From the NCBI GenBank assembly GCA_900549535.1, contig UROR01000051.1, positions 1 through 13,553 on the forward strand: DNA of 13,553 nt, in the 5' to 3' direction. This stretch comes from an uncultured Collinsella sp. (GTDB taxonomy: Bacteria; Actinomycetota; Coriobacteriia; Coriobacteriales; Coriobacteriaceae). Below the pieces are notes generated by a model. It did no database searches. It was not told the DNA's origin and saw nothing but the letters and a program-made list of their open reading frames with translations. The translations under genes and the position numbers were made by a program. This document shows positions 1-7,216 of this stretch, one piece after another. Every line of letters starts with the position of its first letter. Position 1 is the stretch's first letter.

Positions 1-15
1 GAATTTAAACGGCTG

Positions 16-47
16 AAAAAGGGGCATCGACCTGCGCCGATGCCCCT
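16..47 (-). terminator. Rho-independent terminator, minus strand
   Basis: A perfect 10-bp stem (20-29 with 38-47) encloses an 8-nt loop. Read on the minus strand it is followed by five T residues (16-20), while the plus strand has no T run on the other side. It is the second, distal terminator behind the nucleoid-associated gene, after the hairpin at 128-160. Positions 48-125 show nothing recognisable. Confidence 0.75.
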
Positions 48-125
48 AAAGTAGACACACATTTTGTCCTATAAGCCCGTTTTCGCTGACGCATGCTCAA
101 CCTGCGGCGCAATTCAATCCCAAGC

Positions 126-166
126 AAAAAGGCCGAAGCACCAACGGAGCTTCGGCCTTTGTTTTG
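126..166. terminator. Bidirectional-looking terminator downstream of the NA37 gene
   Basis: The stem GGCCGAAGC (131-139) pairs with GCTTCGGCC (149-157), extended by three A-T pairs, around a 9-nt loop. T-rich tracts follow on both strands: TTTTT on the minus strand and TTTGTTTTG on the plus strand. It lies about 30 nt past the stop codon of the minus-strand gene at 188-1201 and would end that transcript. It could also stop antisense transcription entering from the left. Confidence 0.8.
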
Positions 167-187
167 TCTGCAGCTTACAAGCGCAGT

Positions 188-1201
188 TTATCGATTCTCA
201 ATTGACCCGATGTTTTTGAGCTCGATGGAGATGAGGCCGTTGGGCTCGTTGACGAACTCGATGTATTCGGAGTTCGAACCCATCTCGGCCGGGAAGCTGA
301 TTTCGATACCCGTGTCGGTACGGATCTTGTGATTGCGCACAGCTGCGCGCTCGACCTGTTTGCGCTCCACGGGCACGCGCTCGGGCACCTTCTCCTCGGT
401 CAGTGCCGCGCGCACGCTCTCCTTGATAACCGGTTCGTCCTCAAAGACCTCATCGACGATATCCCAGGGCGGCAGCTCCTCGTCATCCTCGACCTTCTCG
501 GCAACGGCAGCCTTAACCTTGGCGAGCGCTACAGCCGTGTTGGCACCGTGCTCCTCGGCGACTTCCTCGACCACACGCGTCACGGTGTCGATGACCTCCT
601 TGCCCGATACGCCCGTGTCGCACTGCAGCAGGCCATCGGGGATAAGCATACGGTCCTCGCCGGCAATCTTGCGCTTCTTGTCCACGTAGCCGATCTCCAT
701 GGTACTCGCACGCACGATTGCATAGCTCGGCACCTTTTGCGAGGGATTCGGCAGAATGGCGTAGTGGCGCGCAATGTCGTTGCGCACCTCGCCCTCTTCG
801 CGACCCACCTCGTGCATAAAAGCCTGCTTGGAGCCCAGCAGCATCACGGCAAACCAGCGGGCATCCTCATCGTCGTCAAAATCGGCCACGAGCACGTCAG
901 TGGACTCGGCTTTCTCGGCCTTGGTAAGTTCGGAAGAGATGAACTCCGCAATCTGCTGAGACAGATCCACGAACTCACGCTCACCAAAGAAATAGCCCTT
1001 GAGCTCGCCGCCGAATGCGGAGTTCTCGGCAAACGTGGCACGCTTGTTATCAGCCGAGGTACGAGCGCGCCGCAGGTGCGTGGTTACGAAATTACGCACG
1101 GTGCGGCTCTCGATATCGAGCTCGCGCTGGCTCATAACGTTGACGGCAGAGTCAAAGTCCAGGATATGCAGAATCGCGTGATTGATTTTCATATACGGCA
1201 T
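188..1201 (-). CDS. Nucleoid-associated protein, NA37/YejK family
   Basis: A 337-residue protein matching the NA37 family (PF04245; YejK/NdpA in enterobacteria), whose usual length is about 335. Family members bind double-stranded DNA and sit in the nucleoid. Seen in the sequence: the N-terminal MKINHAILHILD block, an internal acidic DFDDDEDARWFAVMLL stretch, a charged Glu/Val-rich linker around residues 235-290, and the typical C-terminal HKIRTDTGIEISFP and GLISIELKNI segments. Two starts are possible, ATG at 1201 or the fourth codon at 1192. Neither has a strong ribosome binding site (GGA lies just upstream), and the second fits the family N-terminus better. It is monocistronic, with a terminator downstream and about 100 bp separating it from the preceding gene. 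The family call is firm; a specific role in this organism is not shown. Confidence 0.88.
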   Translation of the reverse strand: MPYMKINHAILHILDFDSAVNVMSQRELDIESRTVRNFVTTHLRRARTSADNKRATFAENSAFGGELKGYFFGEREFVDLSQQIAEFISSELTKAEKAESTDVLVADFDDDEDARWFAVMLLGSKQAFMHEVGREEGEVRNDIARHYAILPNPSQKVPSYAIVRASTMEIGYVDKKRKIAGEDRMLIPDGLLQCDTGVSGKEVIDTVTRVVEEVAEEHGANTAVALAKVKAAVAEKVEDDEELPPWDIVDEVFEDEPVIKESVRAALTEEKVPERVPVERKQVERAAVRNHKIRTDTGIEISFPAEMGSNSEYIEFVNEPNGLISIELKNIGSIENR

Positions 1202-1230
1202 TCCGTTCTAGATCGATTTCGGCACGAACC

Positions 1231-1236
1231 AGTATA
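1231..1236 (-). promoter_or_regulatory. Candidate -10 box for the NA37 gene
   Basis: On the minus strand the hexamer reads TATACT, five of six to the consensus, about 30 nt before the start codon. No convincing -35 hexamer lies 16-18 bp upstream because that stretch is GC-rich, so this is a weak call. Confidence 0.3.
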
Positions 1237-1266
1237 GCGGTCGATCCCGCCCCAGGCGCATCGAAG

Positions 1267-1301
1267 ATTGGTGCATCGGGGACAGGTTGCTTTGCACCAA
1301 T
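1267..1301 (+). repeat. REP-like palindromic repeat, copy A
   Basis: The 9-bp arms ATTGGTGCA and TGCACCAAT flank a core that begins GGGGACAGGTTGCTTTGC and continues ACCA (1278-1299). The core matches copy B at 2495-2516, on the opposite strand, at 20 of 22 positions. The element lies immediately past the stop codon of the DUF2974 gene and may fold into a hairpin. From memory, GGGG(A/T)CAGGTT-type elements are dispersed extragenic repeats in coriobacteria and other bacteria; I could not count copies here. Confidence 0.6.
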
Positions 1302-1303
1302 GG

Positions 1304-2464
1304 TTAGCGCAGGAGCTCGGACTGCCAAGCCTCGAGCTGTTCTGCCAAGCTCTTGCCGGCAGCGGGCATGTCGATCTGGGGACGTTTGGGCAGAAGCGCA
1401 CACTTAAGAATCGCAACGATAGTCTGCGAGACAAAGCGTCGCGTATCCTTGTCAAAGCCTTGCGCAGCCTGGAGCATCACGGGCAGGCTCTCGCGCAGAT
1501 TCCCAGCGATATCCGCAAACCGCTCAGCACCCGTAGCCTCAAGCACGGAGAACAACGCATCTACAAAACGCTCGCGCTCGTTAGGCGACACCGCAAGCAG
1601 CATCTCGCGAATGGAGCCATCAACGTATCGAGCACCGGCGGACAGGCGCTCACAGTACACGAAGTCGCGACCATCAACCACCCAGCTAAAGGGATTATGC
1701 TGAAGCAGGCTGAACTCGGTGCTCTCAACGATGGCATAGTCCTCCTGTGTCTCGAACATCATGCCAAAGATCGACGACCGAGGTAGCGTCTTGTCGATTC
1801 GACCGGATAGGTCGGCGAAGGCGTTGCCGCTCAGAAACTCCTCGACGAAGCCCGGACCATCATGGGAATACGCCCGTTCGATTCGCTCACGGGCGACATC
1901 GGGGCACATCGCCGCACCGTACACCGCAAGGTTTCCACCCTTGGAATGACCTCCACACAAAAGCGGCCCGTCAATCGCATCCGCCGCCTCGTCCACATAG
2001 CGCGCCGCGGATTCCTGGGCCGGCACAGGACACCGGAACGCCATGTTAAAGTCCTCTTTCCAGCCCACAATCGTGCTGTCGGTCCCCCGGAAGGAAAGAT
2101 AGCTAAACCCCGCCGGAAACCGGAACGCCATGGCTGCAAACTGCTCTGTCGCCACCACATCGTTCACGGCACGATAGCCGCAAACGTGCACGCCACGGTA
2201 GCGAGGGCTTGCTGCCACGGCCTCCAACAAGGCCCTGCTCCCCTCTGGGTCCCACAAGTCGCCAATCATGTCCCGGTAGCACTCGGCACGCAGCAGCTCG
2301 CGTACGTCTAGGCCCTGCCAGTTCGTCAGCTCCGCCATATCACCCGGCAAACGCAAATAGGACAACCACGCAAAGACCAGGCTATCCACCGCGCAGAACG
2401 GCCGTTCCTCAAACGGATCAAACGCCGTCTGGGCATAGGTCAAAAAATTAGGCGAATCCGACAT
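1304..2464 (-). CDS. DUF2974 (Mbeg1-like) alpha/beta-hydrolase-fold protein
   Basis: A 386-residue protein of the DUF2974/Mbeg1-like family (PF11187), which has a lipase-like alpha/beta-hydrolase fold and no settled substrate. Seen: FRGTD at residues 125-129, typical of lipase-like folds, and the nucleophile elbow GHSKG at 172-176 with Ser174, followed by GNLAVYGA. Ser174 is the expected catalytic residue; the acid and histidine are not assigned. The frame stays open upstream, but the start is placed at ATG 2464 because GGGAGG lies directly upstream. Earlier starts would run through the lactate dehydrogenase terminator and its coding end. The gene is flanked on both sides by inverted REP-like repeats. 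No signal peptide is seen, so it is probably cytoplasmic. Confidence 0.8.
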   Translation of the reverse strand: MSDSPNFLTYAQTAFDPFEERPFCAVDSLVFAWLSYLRLPGDMAELTNWQGLDVRELLRAECYRDMIGDLWDPEGSRALLEAVAASPRYRGVHVCGYRAVNDVVATEQFAAMAFRFPAGFSYLSFRGTDSTIVGWKEDFNMAFRCPVPAQESAARYVDEAADAIDGPLLCGGHSKGGNLAVYGAAMCPDVARERIERAYSHDGPGFVEEFLSGNAFADLSGRIDKTLPRSSIFGMMFETQEDYAIVESTEFSLLQHNPFSWVVDGRDFVYCERLSAGARYVDGSIREMLLAVSPNERERFVDALFSVLEATGAERFADIAGNLRESLPVMLQAAQGFDKDTRRFVSQTIVAILKCALLPKRPQIDMPAAGKSLAEQLEAWQSELLR

Positions 2465-2481
2465 GGCCCTCCCATCAACTA

Positions 2482-2520
2482 TGGTGCATTGGGGTGGTGC
2501 AAAGTAACCTGACCCCCCCC
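2482..2520 (-). repeat. REP-like repeat, copy B, with a C8 tract
   Basis: On the minus strand the core starts GGGGTCAGGTTACTTTGC and continues ACCA (2495-2516), differing from copy A at two of 22 positions and lying in inverted orientation to it. On the plus strand it is preceded by TGGTGCATTGGGG, which resembles the left arm of copy A. A run of eight C (2513-2520) borders it. It sits between the lactate dehydrogenase terminator and the DUF2974 start, so it lies in the leader or promoter region of that gene. Confidence 0.55.
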
Positions 2521-2527
2521 TCGCACT

Positions 2528-2563
2528 AAAAAGGCGCCCGGACCGTGTGGCCCGGACGCCTTT
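2528..2563 (-). terminator. Terminator of the lactate dehydrogenase gene
   Basis: A GC-rich hairpin pairs GGCG-x-CCGG with CCGG-x-CGCC (2533-2541 with 2552-2560) with one internal mismatch and flanking A-T pairs. Read on the minus strand it ends in TTTTT. It lies about 30 nt past the dehydrogenase stop codon. Confidence 0.75.
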
Positions 2564-2594
2564 CATTGTAGCCTGTTGCCCAAACGAGCCGAAT

Positions 2595-3545
2595 TTAGCA
2601 GGAGAAGTCGACGCTGTCGATGATGTCCTTGAGGGCCTTGGCGGAGGCGGTGAGCTCATGCTGCTCGTCATCGTTCAGCGGCACGGGGACGCGACAGACG
2701 ACGCCGTCGCGGCCAACGACCGTCGGCATGGAGATGGCAAGATCGGACAGGCCATACTCGCCCACCATGAGCGAGGAAACGGGCAGAACGGTCTGCTCGT
2801 CACGCATGACGGCAGTGCAGATGCGCTTGACGGCCATGGCGACGCCGTAGTAGGTGGCGTGCTTCTTCTCGATGATGGTGTAGGCGGAGTTCTTAACGTC
2901 CTCGGCGATGCGCTTCTCGGCAGCCTCATGCTCCAGGTGGCCGTGAAGCTCGCAGAAGGTGTTCAGCGGCACGCCGGCAACCTGGGCGCTGGACCAAGCG
3001 ACAAACTCGGAGTCGCCGTGCTCACCCATGACATAGGCCTGAACGTCGCGCGGGTCAACCTCGACGTGGGCACCAAGCATCTGCTGCAGACGGCCAGTGT
3101 CGAGCACGGTGCCGGAGCCGATAACATGGCCCTCGGGCAGGCCGGACATCTTGATGGCAGCATAGGTCAGAACATCAACCGGGTTGGAGACGATTAGCAG
3201 AATGCCGTCGAAGCCGGACTTCTTAATCTCGGGGATAATGGACTTAAAGATGTTGACGTTCTTGTTGACCAGGTCCAGGCGGGTCTCACCGGGCTTCTGG
3301 GCAGCGCCAGCGGTGACGACGATCATGGCGGCGTCGGCGACATCGGAATAATCGCCGGCGTAGATCTTCATCGGCTCGGCAAACGTCATGCCGTGCGCGA
3401 TATCCAGAGCCTCACCCTCGGCGCGGTTCTTGTCCACGTCGATGAGGACCATCTCGGAGAACAGACCGCTCTGCATCAGAGCGAACGCCGAAGACGAACC
3501 GACGAAACCGCAACCGACAATAGCGACCTTCTTCTCGTTAACCAT
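2595..3545 (-). CDS. ldh: L-lactate dehydrogenase
   Basis: A 316-residue NAD-dependent L-lactate dehydrogenase, reducing pyruvate to L-lactate and regenerating NAD+ in fermentation. Seen: the Rossmann motif GCGFVG at residues 11-16; Asp36 and Asp38 in LIDVD for NAD preference; the substrate loop QKPGETR at 83-89, where Gln83 marks lactate rather than malate dehydrogenase and Arg89 is the mobile catalytic arginine; LDTGR with Asp149 and substrate-binding Arg152; and catalytic His176 in GEHGDSE. All active-site residues are present and the length is normal for the family. The start at ATG 3545 is chosen over an open extension upstream because GGGAG lies 6 nt before it and the Rossmann N-terminus begins here. 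A hairpin in the leader and a terminator downstream suggest a single-gene unit. Confidence 0.95.
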   Translation of the reverse strand: MVNEKKVAIVGCGFVGSSSAFALMQSGLFSEMVLIDVDKNRAEGEALDIAHGMTFAEPMKIYAGDYSDVADAAMIVVTAGAAQKPGETRLDLVNKNVNIFKSIIPEIKKSGFDGILLIVSNPVDVLTYAAIKMSGLPEGHVIGSGTVLDTGRLQQMLGAHVEVDPRDVQAYVMGEHGDSEFVAWSSAQVAGVPLNTFCELHGHLEHEAAEKRIAEDVKNSAYTIIEKKHATYYGVAMAVKRICTAVMRDEQTVLPVSSLMVGEYGLSDLAISMPTVVGRDGVVCRVPVPLNDDEQHELTASAKALKDIIDSVDFSC

Positions 3546-3571
3546 TAGAAACTCCCATCTCTCTCCACAAA

Positions 3572-3602
3572 CAAGCCGCCCGGGAACGACCCGAGCGGCT
3601 TG
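3572..3602 (-). terminator. Terminator-like hairpin in the ldh leader
   Basis: CAAGCCGC (3572-3579) pairs with GCGGCTTG (3595-3602), and CGGG (3581-3584) pairs with CCCG (3590-3593), with one C-A mismatch and a 5-nt loop. On the minus strand only a poor T tract (TTGTTTGT) follows, and the ldh start codon is 27 nt downstream. It may end the aminotransferase transcript, or lie in the ldh leader as an attenuator or RNA-stability element. Confidence 0.5.
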
Positions 3603-3634
3603 CCGTAATCCCAATACATCCAATCGGGACTTTG

Positions 3635-3720
3635 ATTATGCTCCTATTCGCAGCCAAAAATCGACCGTTTACCGAAATTGTTTGCAGAATTCGTAAAATA
3701 ACTGCACGAAATCGGTTTCG
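3635..3720 (-). promoter_or_regulatory. Possible ldh promoter region with an imperfect palindrome
   Basis: This AT-richer stretch lies between the aminotransferase stop and ldh. On the minus strand it contains CATAAT (3635-3640), five of six to a -10 box, without a clear -35. Further upstream is CGAAATCGGTTTCG (3707-3720), a palindrome matching at 12 of 14 positions that could be an operator. It does not look like a standard Rex site. Both calls are tentative. Confidence 0.3.
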
Positions 3721-3746
3721 AGCTATTGACGAGTCGAAATAGGTTT

Positions 3747-4910
3747 TTAATACAGGCCCGCCTCGCGAATGGCCTCGACAGCCAAAGCGATCTGATCGGG
3801 CGGCAGGACCAGTGCCATACGCACGTGCCCCTCGCCCGAAGGGCCAAAGCTCGCGCCCGGCGTCACCACAACGCCGGCCTTCTCCATAAGCTCCTCGCAA
3901 AACGCCATGGAATCGGTGCGACCACCGGGAAGCTTGGCCCACACAAACATAGAGCCATGCGCGTTGGGACGCTCCCAGCCCAGGTCCTCAAGACCGTCGC
4001 ACAGGGCATCGCGGCGTTCCTGGTACTTCAGACGCTGCGCCTCGACCTCATCGCGCGGGCCATTAAGGCACGCGATGGCGGCCTTCTGAATCGGGAAGAA
4101 CATACCAAAGTCGATCTGGCTGCGCAGCTTGGCAAAGGCAGAGACCACATCCTCGCGACCGACCAAAAAGCCGATGCGGGCACCGGTGACGTTAAACGAC
4201 TTGGAAAGCGAGAAGAACTCCACGCCCACCTCAAGCGCACCGGGATACTGCAAGAAGCTGCCGCCCGGCTCGCCGTCGAACACGATGTCGGAGTATGCGT
4301 TGTCATGGACGATGAGCAGATCATGCTCGCGGGCAAAGGCGATAATCTCCTCGTAGACCTCGGGCGTGCCCACCGAGCCGACCGGGTTCGCGGGCAGCGA
4401 CACGATCATATACTTGGCACGATCGGCCACCTCGGAATCGATACCCGCCACATAGGGCAGGTAATTATGCTCGGCGACCAACGGATAGTACTCGAGCTTG
4501 GCATCGGCAATCTTGGCACCCGCCTCAAAGACCGGGTAGCACGGATCGGGAACCAGAATGGTGTCACCCGGATCGAGCAGGGCCAGGCCCAAATGGCCCA
4601 CGCCCTCCTGCGTGCCGTTGCACGACTGCACCATAGACGGCGTAATGCCCGAAACGCCAAAGCGACGCTCATAGTAATCGCACACGGCTTGCTTGAGTTC
4701 GGGCAGGTCGCGCAGGGCATACTTCCACATCTCGGGATCTTGGGCTGCTTGCGTGAGTGCCTCGACCACGTGGTCGTACGGCTTAAAGTCGGGCGTGCCC
4801 ACGCTCATGTTGTAAATGGTCTTGCCCTGGGCCTTCAGCGCGAGCAGTTTGTTGTTGAGCGAGGCGAAAACCTCCGCGCCAAAGCGGTCGAGACGCTGCG
4901 ATGCCTGCAT
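3747..4910 (-). CDS. PLP-dependent class I/II aminotransferase (LL-diaminopimelate/aspartate aminotransferase type)
   Basis: A 387-residue fold-type I aminotransferase. Seen: the MSVGTPDF substrate-loop region at residues 35-42; NPVG with Asn175; HDNAYSD with Asp203 and Tyr206, which contact the pyridine ring and phenolic oxygen; SLSKSFNVTGARIGF with Schiff-base Lys237 and phosphate-binding Arg245; and GHVRMAL near the C-terminus with the carboxylate-binding Arg. The SLSKSFNVTGARIGF block is closest to the DapL/aspartate aminotransferase branch, so it may act in lysine/peptidoglycan precursor synthesis, but the substrate cannot be decided from sequence alone. The start is ATG 4910, with GGAAGG 7 nt upstream. 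A longer frame beginning at 4982 is rejected because it would translate through the perfect terminator hairpin at 4934-4959. Confidence 0.85.
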   Translation of the reverse strand: MQASQRLDRFGAEVFASLNNKLLALKAQGKTIYNMSVGTPDFKPYDHVVEALTQAAQDPEMWKYALRDLPELKQAVCDYYERRFGVSGITPSMVQSCNGTQEGVGHLGLALLDPGDTILVPDPCYPVFEAGAKIADAKLEYYPLVAEHNYLPYVAGIDSEVADRAKYMIVSLPANPVGSVGTPEVYEEIIAFAREHDLLIVHDNAYSDIVFDGEPGGSFLQYPGALEVGVEFFSLSKSFNVTGARIGFLVGREDVVSAFAKLRSQIDFGMFFPIQKAAIACLNGPRDEVEAQRLKYQERRDALCDGLEDLGWERPNAHGSMFVWAKLPGGRTDSMAFCEELMEKAGVVVTPGASFGPSGEGHVRMALVLPPDQIALAVEAIREAGLY

Positions 4911-4928
4911 GGTGCCACCTTCCGATAT

Positions 4929-4959
4929 AAAAACGCGGCGCTCCGACAAGAGCGCCGCG
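4929..4959 (-). terminator. Strong terminator after nadE, in the aminotransferase leader
   Basis: A perfect 10-bp stem, CGCGGCGCTC (4934-4943) with GAGCGCCGCG (4950-4959), has a 6-nt loop and on the minus strand is followed by TTTTTAT. It lies only 24 nt before the aminotransferase start codon. It either terminates nadE or, if the aminotransferase promoter is upstream of it, acts as an attenuator. Confidence 0.8.
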
Positions 4960-5010
4960 CAATACGGGCCATCAGATTGCAAAAGTGTAACGCTTGCAAC
5001 CCCCGTATTG
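4960..5010 (-). promoter_or_regulatory. Stem-loop abutting the nadE terminator; possible structured leader
   Basis: CAATACGGG (4960-4968) is perfectly complementary to CCCGTATTG (5002-5010), closing a 33-nt loop that itself holds two copies of the self-complementary TTGCAA (4977-4982 and 4994-4999). The outer stem abuts the terminator stem at 4959 with no gap. TTGCAA and TCTGAT, 17 bp apart on the minus strand (4994-4999 and 4971-4976), could also form a weak promoter for the aminotransferase. Structure is seen; any regulatory role is inferred. Confidence 0.4.
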
Positions 5011-5027
5011 GTTCAATTTAGCCAACC

Positions 5028-7028
5028 TTAGTCAATTGCATTGAGCGCGTCGATCTGTGCGAGCCACAGACGTGAGCTGGCGTCACTCGGCATACGCCAA
5101 TCGCCACGCGGGCTGAGCGTCACCGAGCCCACCTTGGGGCCATCGGGCAGGCAGCTGCGCTTAAACTGCTGGGCAAAGAAGCGACGATAGAACGTACGCA
5201 GCCACGTGTGGACGGTCTTGGCGTCGTAGACACCCTCGAAACTCTTGAGCGCCATGCGGTAGATCTTGCCCGGCTCAAAGCCAAAACGCAGCAGGTAGTA
5301 GAGGAAGTAGTCGTGCAACTCGTACGGGCCCACCAAATCCTCAGTCTTCTGCGCAATCTCGCCGTCGCCCGTGGGCGGCAGAAGCTCGGGAGATACCGGC
5401 GTATCGAAGATATCGAGCAAGACCTCGGCAATACGCCCGCCAAAGACATCAGCCGCATAGCGCACCAGATGGCGCACAAGCGTCTTGGGCACGCTCGCAT
5501 TGACGGCATACATGCTCATGTGGTCTCCGTTATAGGTAGCCCAGCCGAGCGCCAGCTCCGACAGATCGCCCGTACCGATGACAAAACCGCCAGCCTGGTT
5601 GGCCAGATCCATCAGAATCTGCGTGCGCTCGCGGGCCTGGCTGTTCTCGTAAGTCACGTCCTGCACGGCAGGATCGTGCTCAATGTCCTTGAAGTGCTGC
5701 TCCACGGCCGCGTGGATCGAAACCTCGCGGAAGCTCACGCCCAGGTCGCGGGCAAGCGACTCGGCATTGGACTTGGTGCGATGCGTCGTGCCAAAACCTG
5801 GCATGGAGACCGCCGTGATACCGGTGCGCGGCAGCCCCAGTGCATCGAAGGCACGCACGGTCACAAGCAGCGCCAGCGTGGAGTCCAGGCCGCCCGAAAG
5901 ACCGATGACTGCAGCCTTGGTACCCGTGTGGGCAAGGCGGGTCTTGAGGCCAGCAGTCTGCAGGTCGAGGATGGTCTCGCAGCGCTCGGCCAGGTCGCCG
6001 TGGTCGGCCGGCACAAAAGGCGCGCGAGGGAAAACGCGGTCGATATCGCAGGCATCGCGCAGAACAGGCTCTTTGGCCAGCACGCCCTCAAACGAAAACT
6101 CAACGGTCGTGGCCTCCGGCGCATCGTCCGCGCGCGTCCACGTCGTCGAGCGACGGCGCTCGGCAACCAGGCGGTCAAGGTCAACGTCGGCGACGGCCAT
6201 ATCGCAGGTAAGCAGTTTGGTCGCGGCGAGCTTGGAGCCGTTTTCGTAGACGAGGTTCTCCCCCGCAAAGACCATGTCGGTCGTGGACTCGCCCTCGCTC
6301 GCATCTGCATAGGCATAGGCGCAGTACAGGCGCGCACTCTGATTGGAGATGAGGCTGCGGCGATAGTCTGCCTTGCCGATAATCTCGTCCGAGGCCGACG
6401 GATTGAGAATCACCGTCGCACCGGCAAGCGCCATCTCGGTCGAAGGAGGTGCTGGCACCCACAGGTCCTCGCAAACCTCAACGCCCAACACCAGGTCCTC
6501 GACGCCCTCATCACAGCAACGGTAGACAAGCCCCGAACCCAGCGGAACCGGACCCTGACCGGCAAATTCAACCCACACGGGATCCGCAGGCGCCGGAGCA
6601 AACCAACGGCGCTCATAGAACTCACCATAGTTGGGCAGATACTTCTTGGCCGTAAGGCCCAAAAGCTCGCCCGCGCAGCACACGGCGGCGCAGTTGTAGA
6701 TATTCTCGGCCACCGCCACGGGAAGGCCGATGGTAAAGACAATCGGCAACTCGCGGGTTTCATCGAGAATATGTGCCAGTGCGGTCTCGCAGGCATGCAG
6801 TAATGTGCGGTTATGGAACAGATCGGCCGCGGTATAACCGGTCAGGTTAAGCTCGGGCAGCACCAGAGCACGAACGCCGCGCTCGACAGCCGCGCGAACA
6901 GCCGCCAACGCAACCTCGGCATTGCCCTCGACATCGGCCACGCGAATCTGCGGCGACGCCGCCGCCACACGCAAAAAGCCATCGTTCTTATTAGCCGAAA
7001 CGCAGCATTGCCTTGTTGATCTGGACAC
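5028..7028 (-). CDS. nadE: Glutamine-dependent NAD+ synthetase
   Basis: A 666-residue two-domain NAD+ synthetase that converts deamido-NAD to NAD+ with ATP, using ammonia released from glutamine; this is the last step of NAD synthesis. The N-terminal nitrilase-type glutaminase has the Glu-Lys-Cys triad: Glu59 in PELNLTGY, Lys128 in AKKYLPNYGEFYERR and Cys186 in EVCEDLWVP. The C-terminal ATP-pyrophosphatase domain has the P-loop SGGLDST at residues 378-384, and downstream GTGDLSELALGW and YAVNASVPKTLVRHLV. The length fits the long actinobacterial NadE form (about 680). The start is a GTG at 7028, supported by AAGGGG 6 nt upstream; no in-frame ATG precedes the conserved domain. It appears to be a single-gene unit with a strong terminator downstream. 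Confidence 0.95.
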   Translation of the reverse strand: MSRSTRQCCVSANKNDGFLRVAAASPQIRVADVEGNAEVALAAVRAAVERGVRALVLPELNLTGYTAADLFHNRTLLHACETALAHILDETRELPIVFTIGLPVAVAENIYNCAAVCCAGELLGLTAKKYLPNYGEFYERRWFAPAPADPVWVEFAGQGPVPLGSGLVYRCCDEGVEDLVLGVEVCEDLWVPAPPSTEMALAGATVILNPSASDEIIGKADYRRSLISNQSARLYCAYAYADASEGESTTDMVFAGENLVYENGSKLAATKLLTCDMAVADVDLDRLVAERRRSTTWTRADDAPEATTVEFSFEGVLAKEPVLRDACDIDRVFPRAPFVPADHGDLAERCETILDLQTAGLKTRLAHTGTKAAVIGLSGGLDSTLALLVTVRAFDALGLPRTGITAVSMPGFGTTHRTKSNAESLARDLGVSFREVSIHAAVEQHFKDIEHDPAVQDVTYENSQARERTQILMDLANQAGGFVIGTGDLSELALGWATYNGDHMSMYAVNASVPKTLVRHLVRYAADVFGGRIAEVLLDIFDTPVSPELLPPTGDGEIAQKTEDLVGPYELHDYFLYYLLRFGFEPGKIYRMALKSFEGVYDAKTVHTWLRTFYRRFFAQQFKRSCLPDGPKVGSVTLSPRGDWRMPSDASSRLWLAQIDALNAID

Positions 7029-7158
7029 TGGAGGCCCCTTCTACCCTGAGATTCAGTCTAACGGACGTTCACATATCTCTAACTAGCCAAAGCAACCTCC
7101 CAGTTTACTGAGAGGCCAACCTGTGCTAAGAGCATGTAGTTCAAAAATATCTTTAATT

Positions 7159-7192
7159 AAAAAAGGAGAAATCGATAATCGACTTCTCCTTT
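7159..7192 (-). terminator. Terminator of the RiPP-like operon
   Basis: AAAGGAGAA (7162-7170) pairs with TTCTCCTTT (7184-7192). After one A-C mismatch, TCGA pairs with TCGA around a 3-nt loop. On the minus strand it ends in a run of six T. It lies about 25 nt past the stop of the 36-residue peptide gene, closing the operon and probably protecting the 3' end of the peptide message. Confidence 0.85.
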
Positions 7193-7216
7193 AAGCGAGG
7201 CGAGTAAATTCCGAAA

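Noticed and set aside
329..1237. Long plus-strand frame of 302 residues opposite the NA37 gene
   Set aside because: It lies antisense to a well-supported gene, has no ribosome binding site, and its His/Leu/Arg-rich composition is typical of a mirror frame in GC-rich DNA.
4908..4922. T-box-like motif AAGGTGGCACC before the aminotransferase
   Set aside because: It resembles the T-box bulge sequence, but the terminator precedes rather than follows it and no specifier stem is seen; it is better read as the ribosome binding site.
3726..5021. Plus-strand frame of 431 residues
   Set aside because: It is entirely opposite the aminotransferase, reads through the terminator hairpin and resembles no protein family.
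5208..6803. Plus-strand frame of 531 residues
   Set aside because: It is a mirror of nadE, whose catalytic residues are all present on the minus strand.
7096..7115. Small hairpin CCTC-CAGT/ACTG-GAGG upstream of nadE
   Set aside because: The stems are only 4 bp each with a mismatch and a 2-nt loop and have no T tract, so they are too weak to call a terminator or a regulatory RNA.
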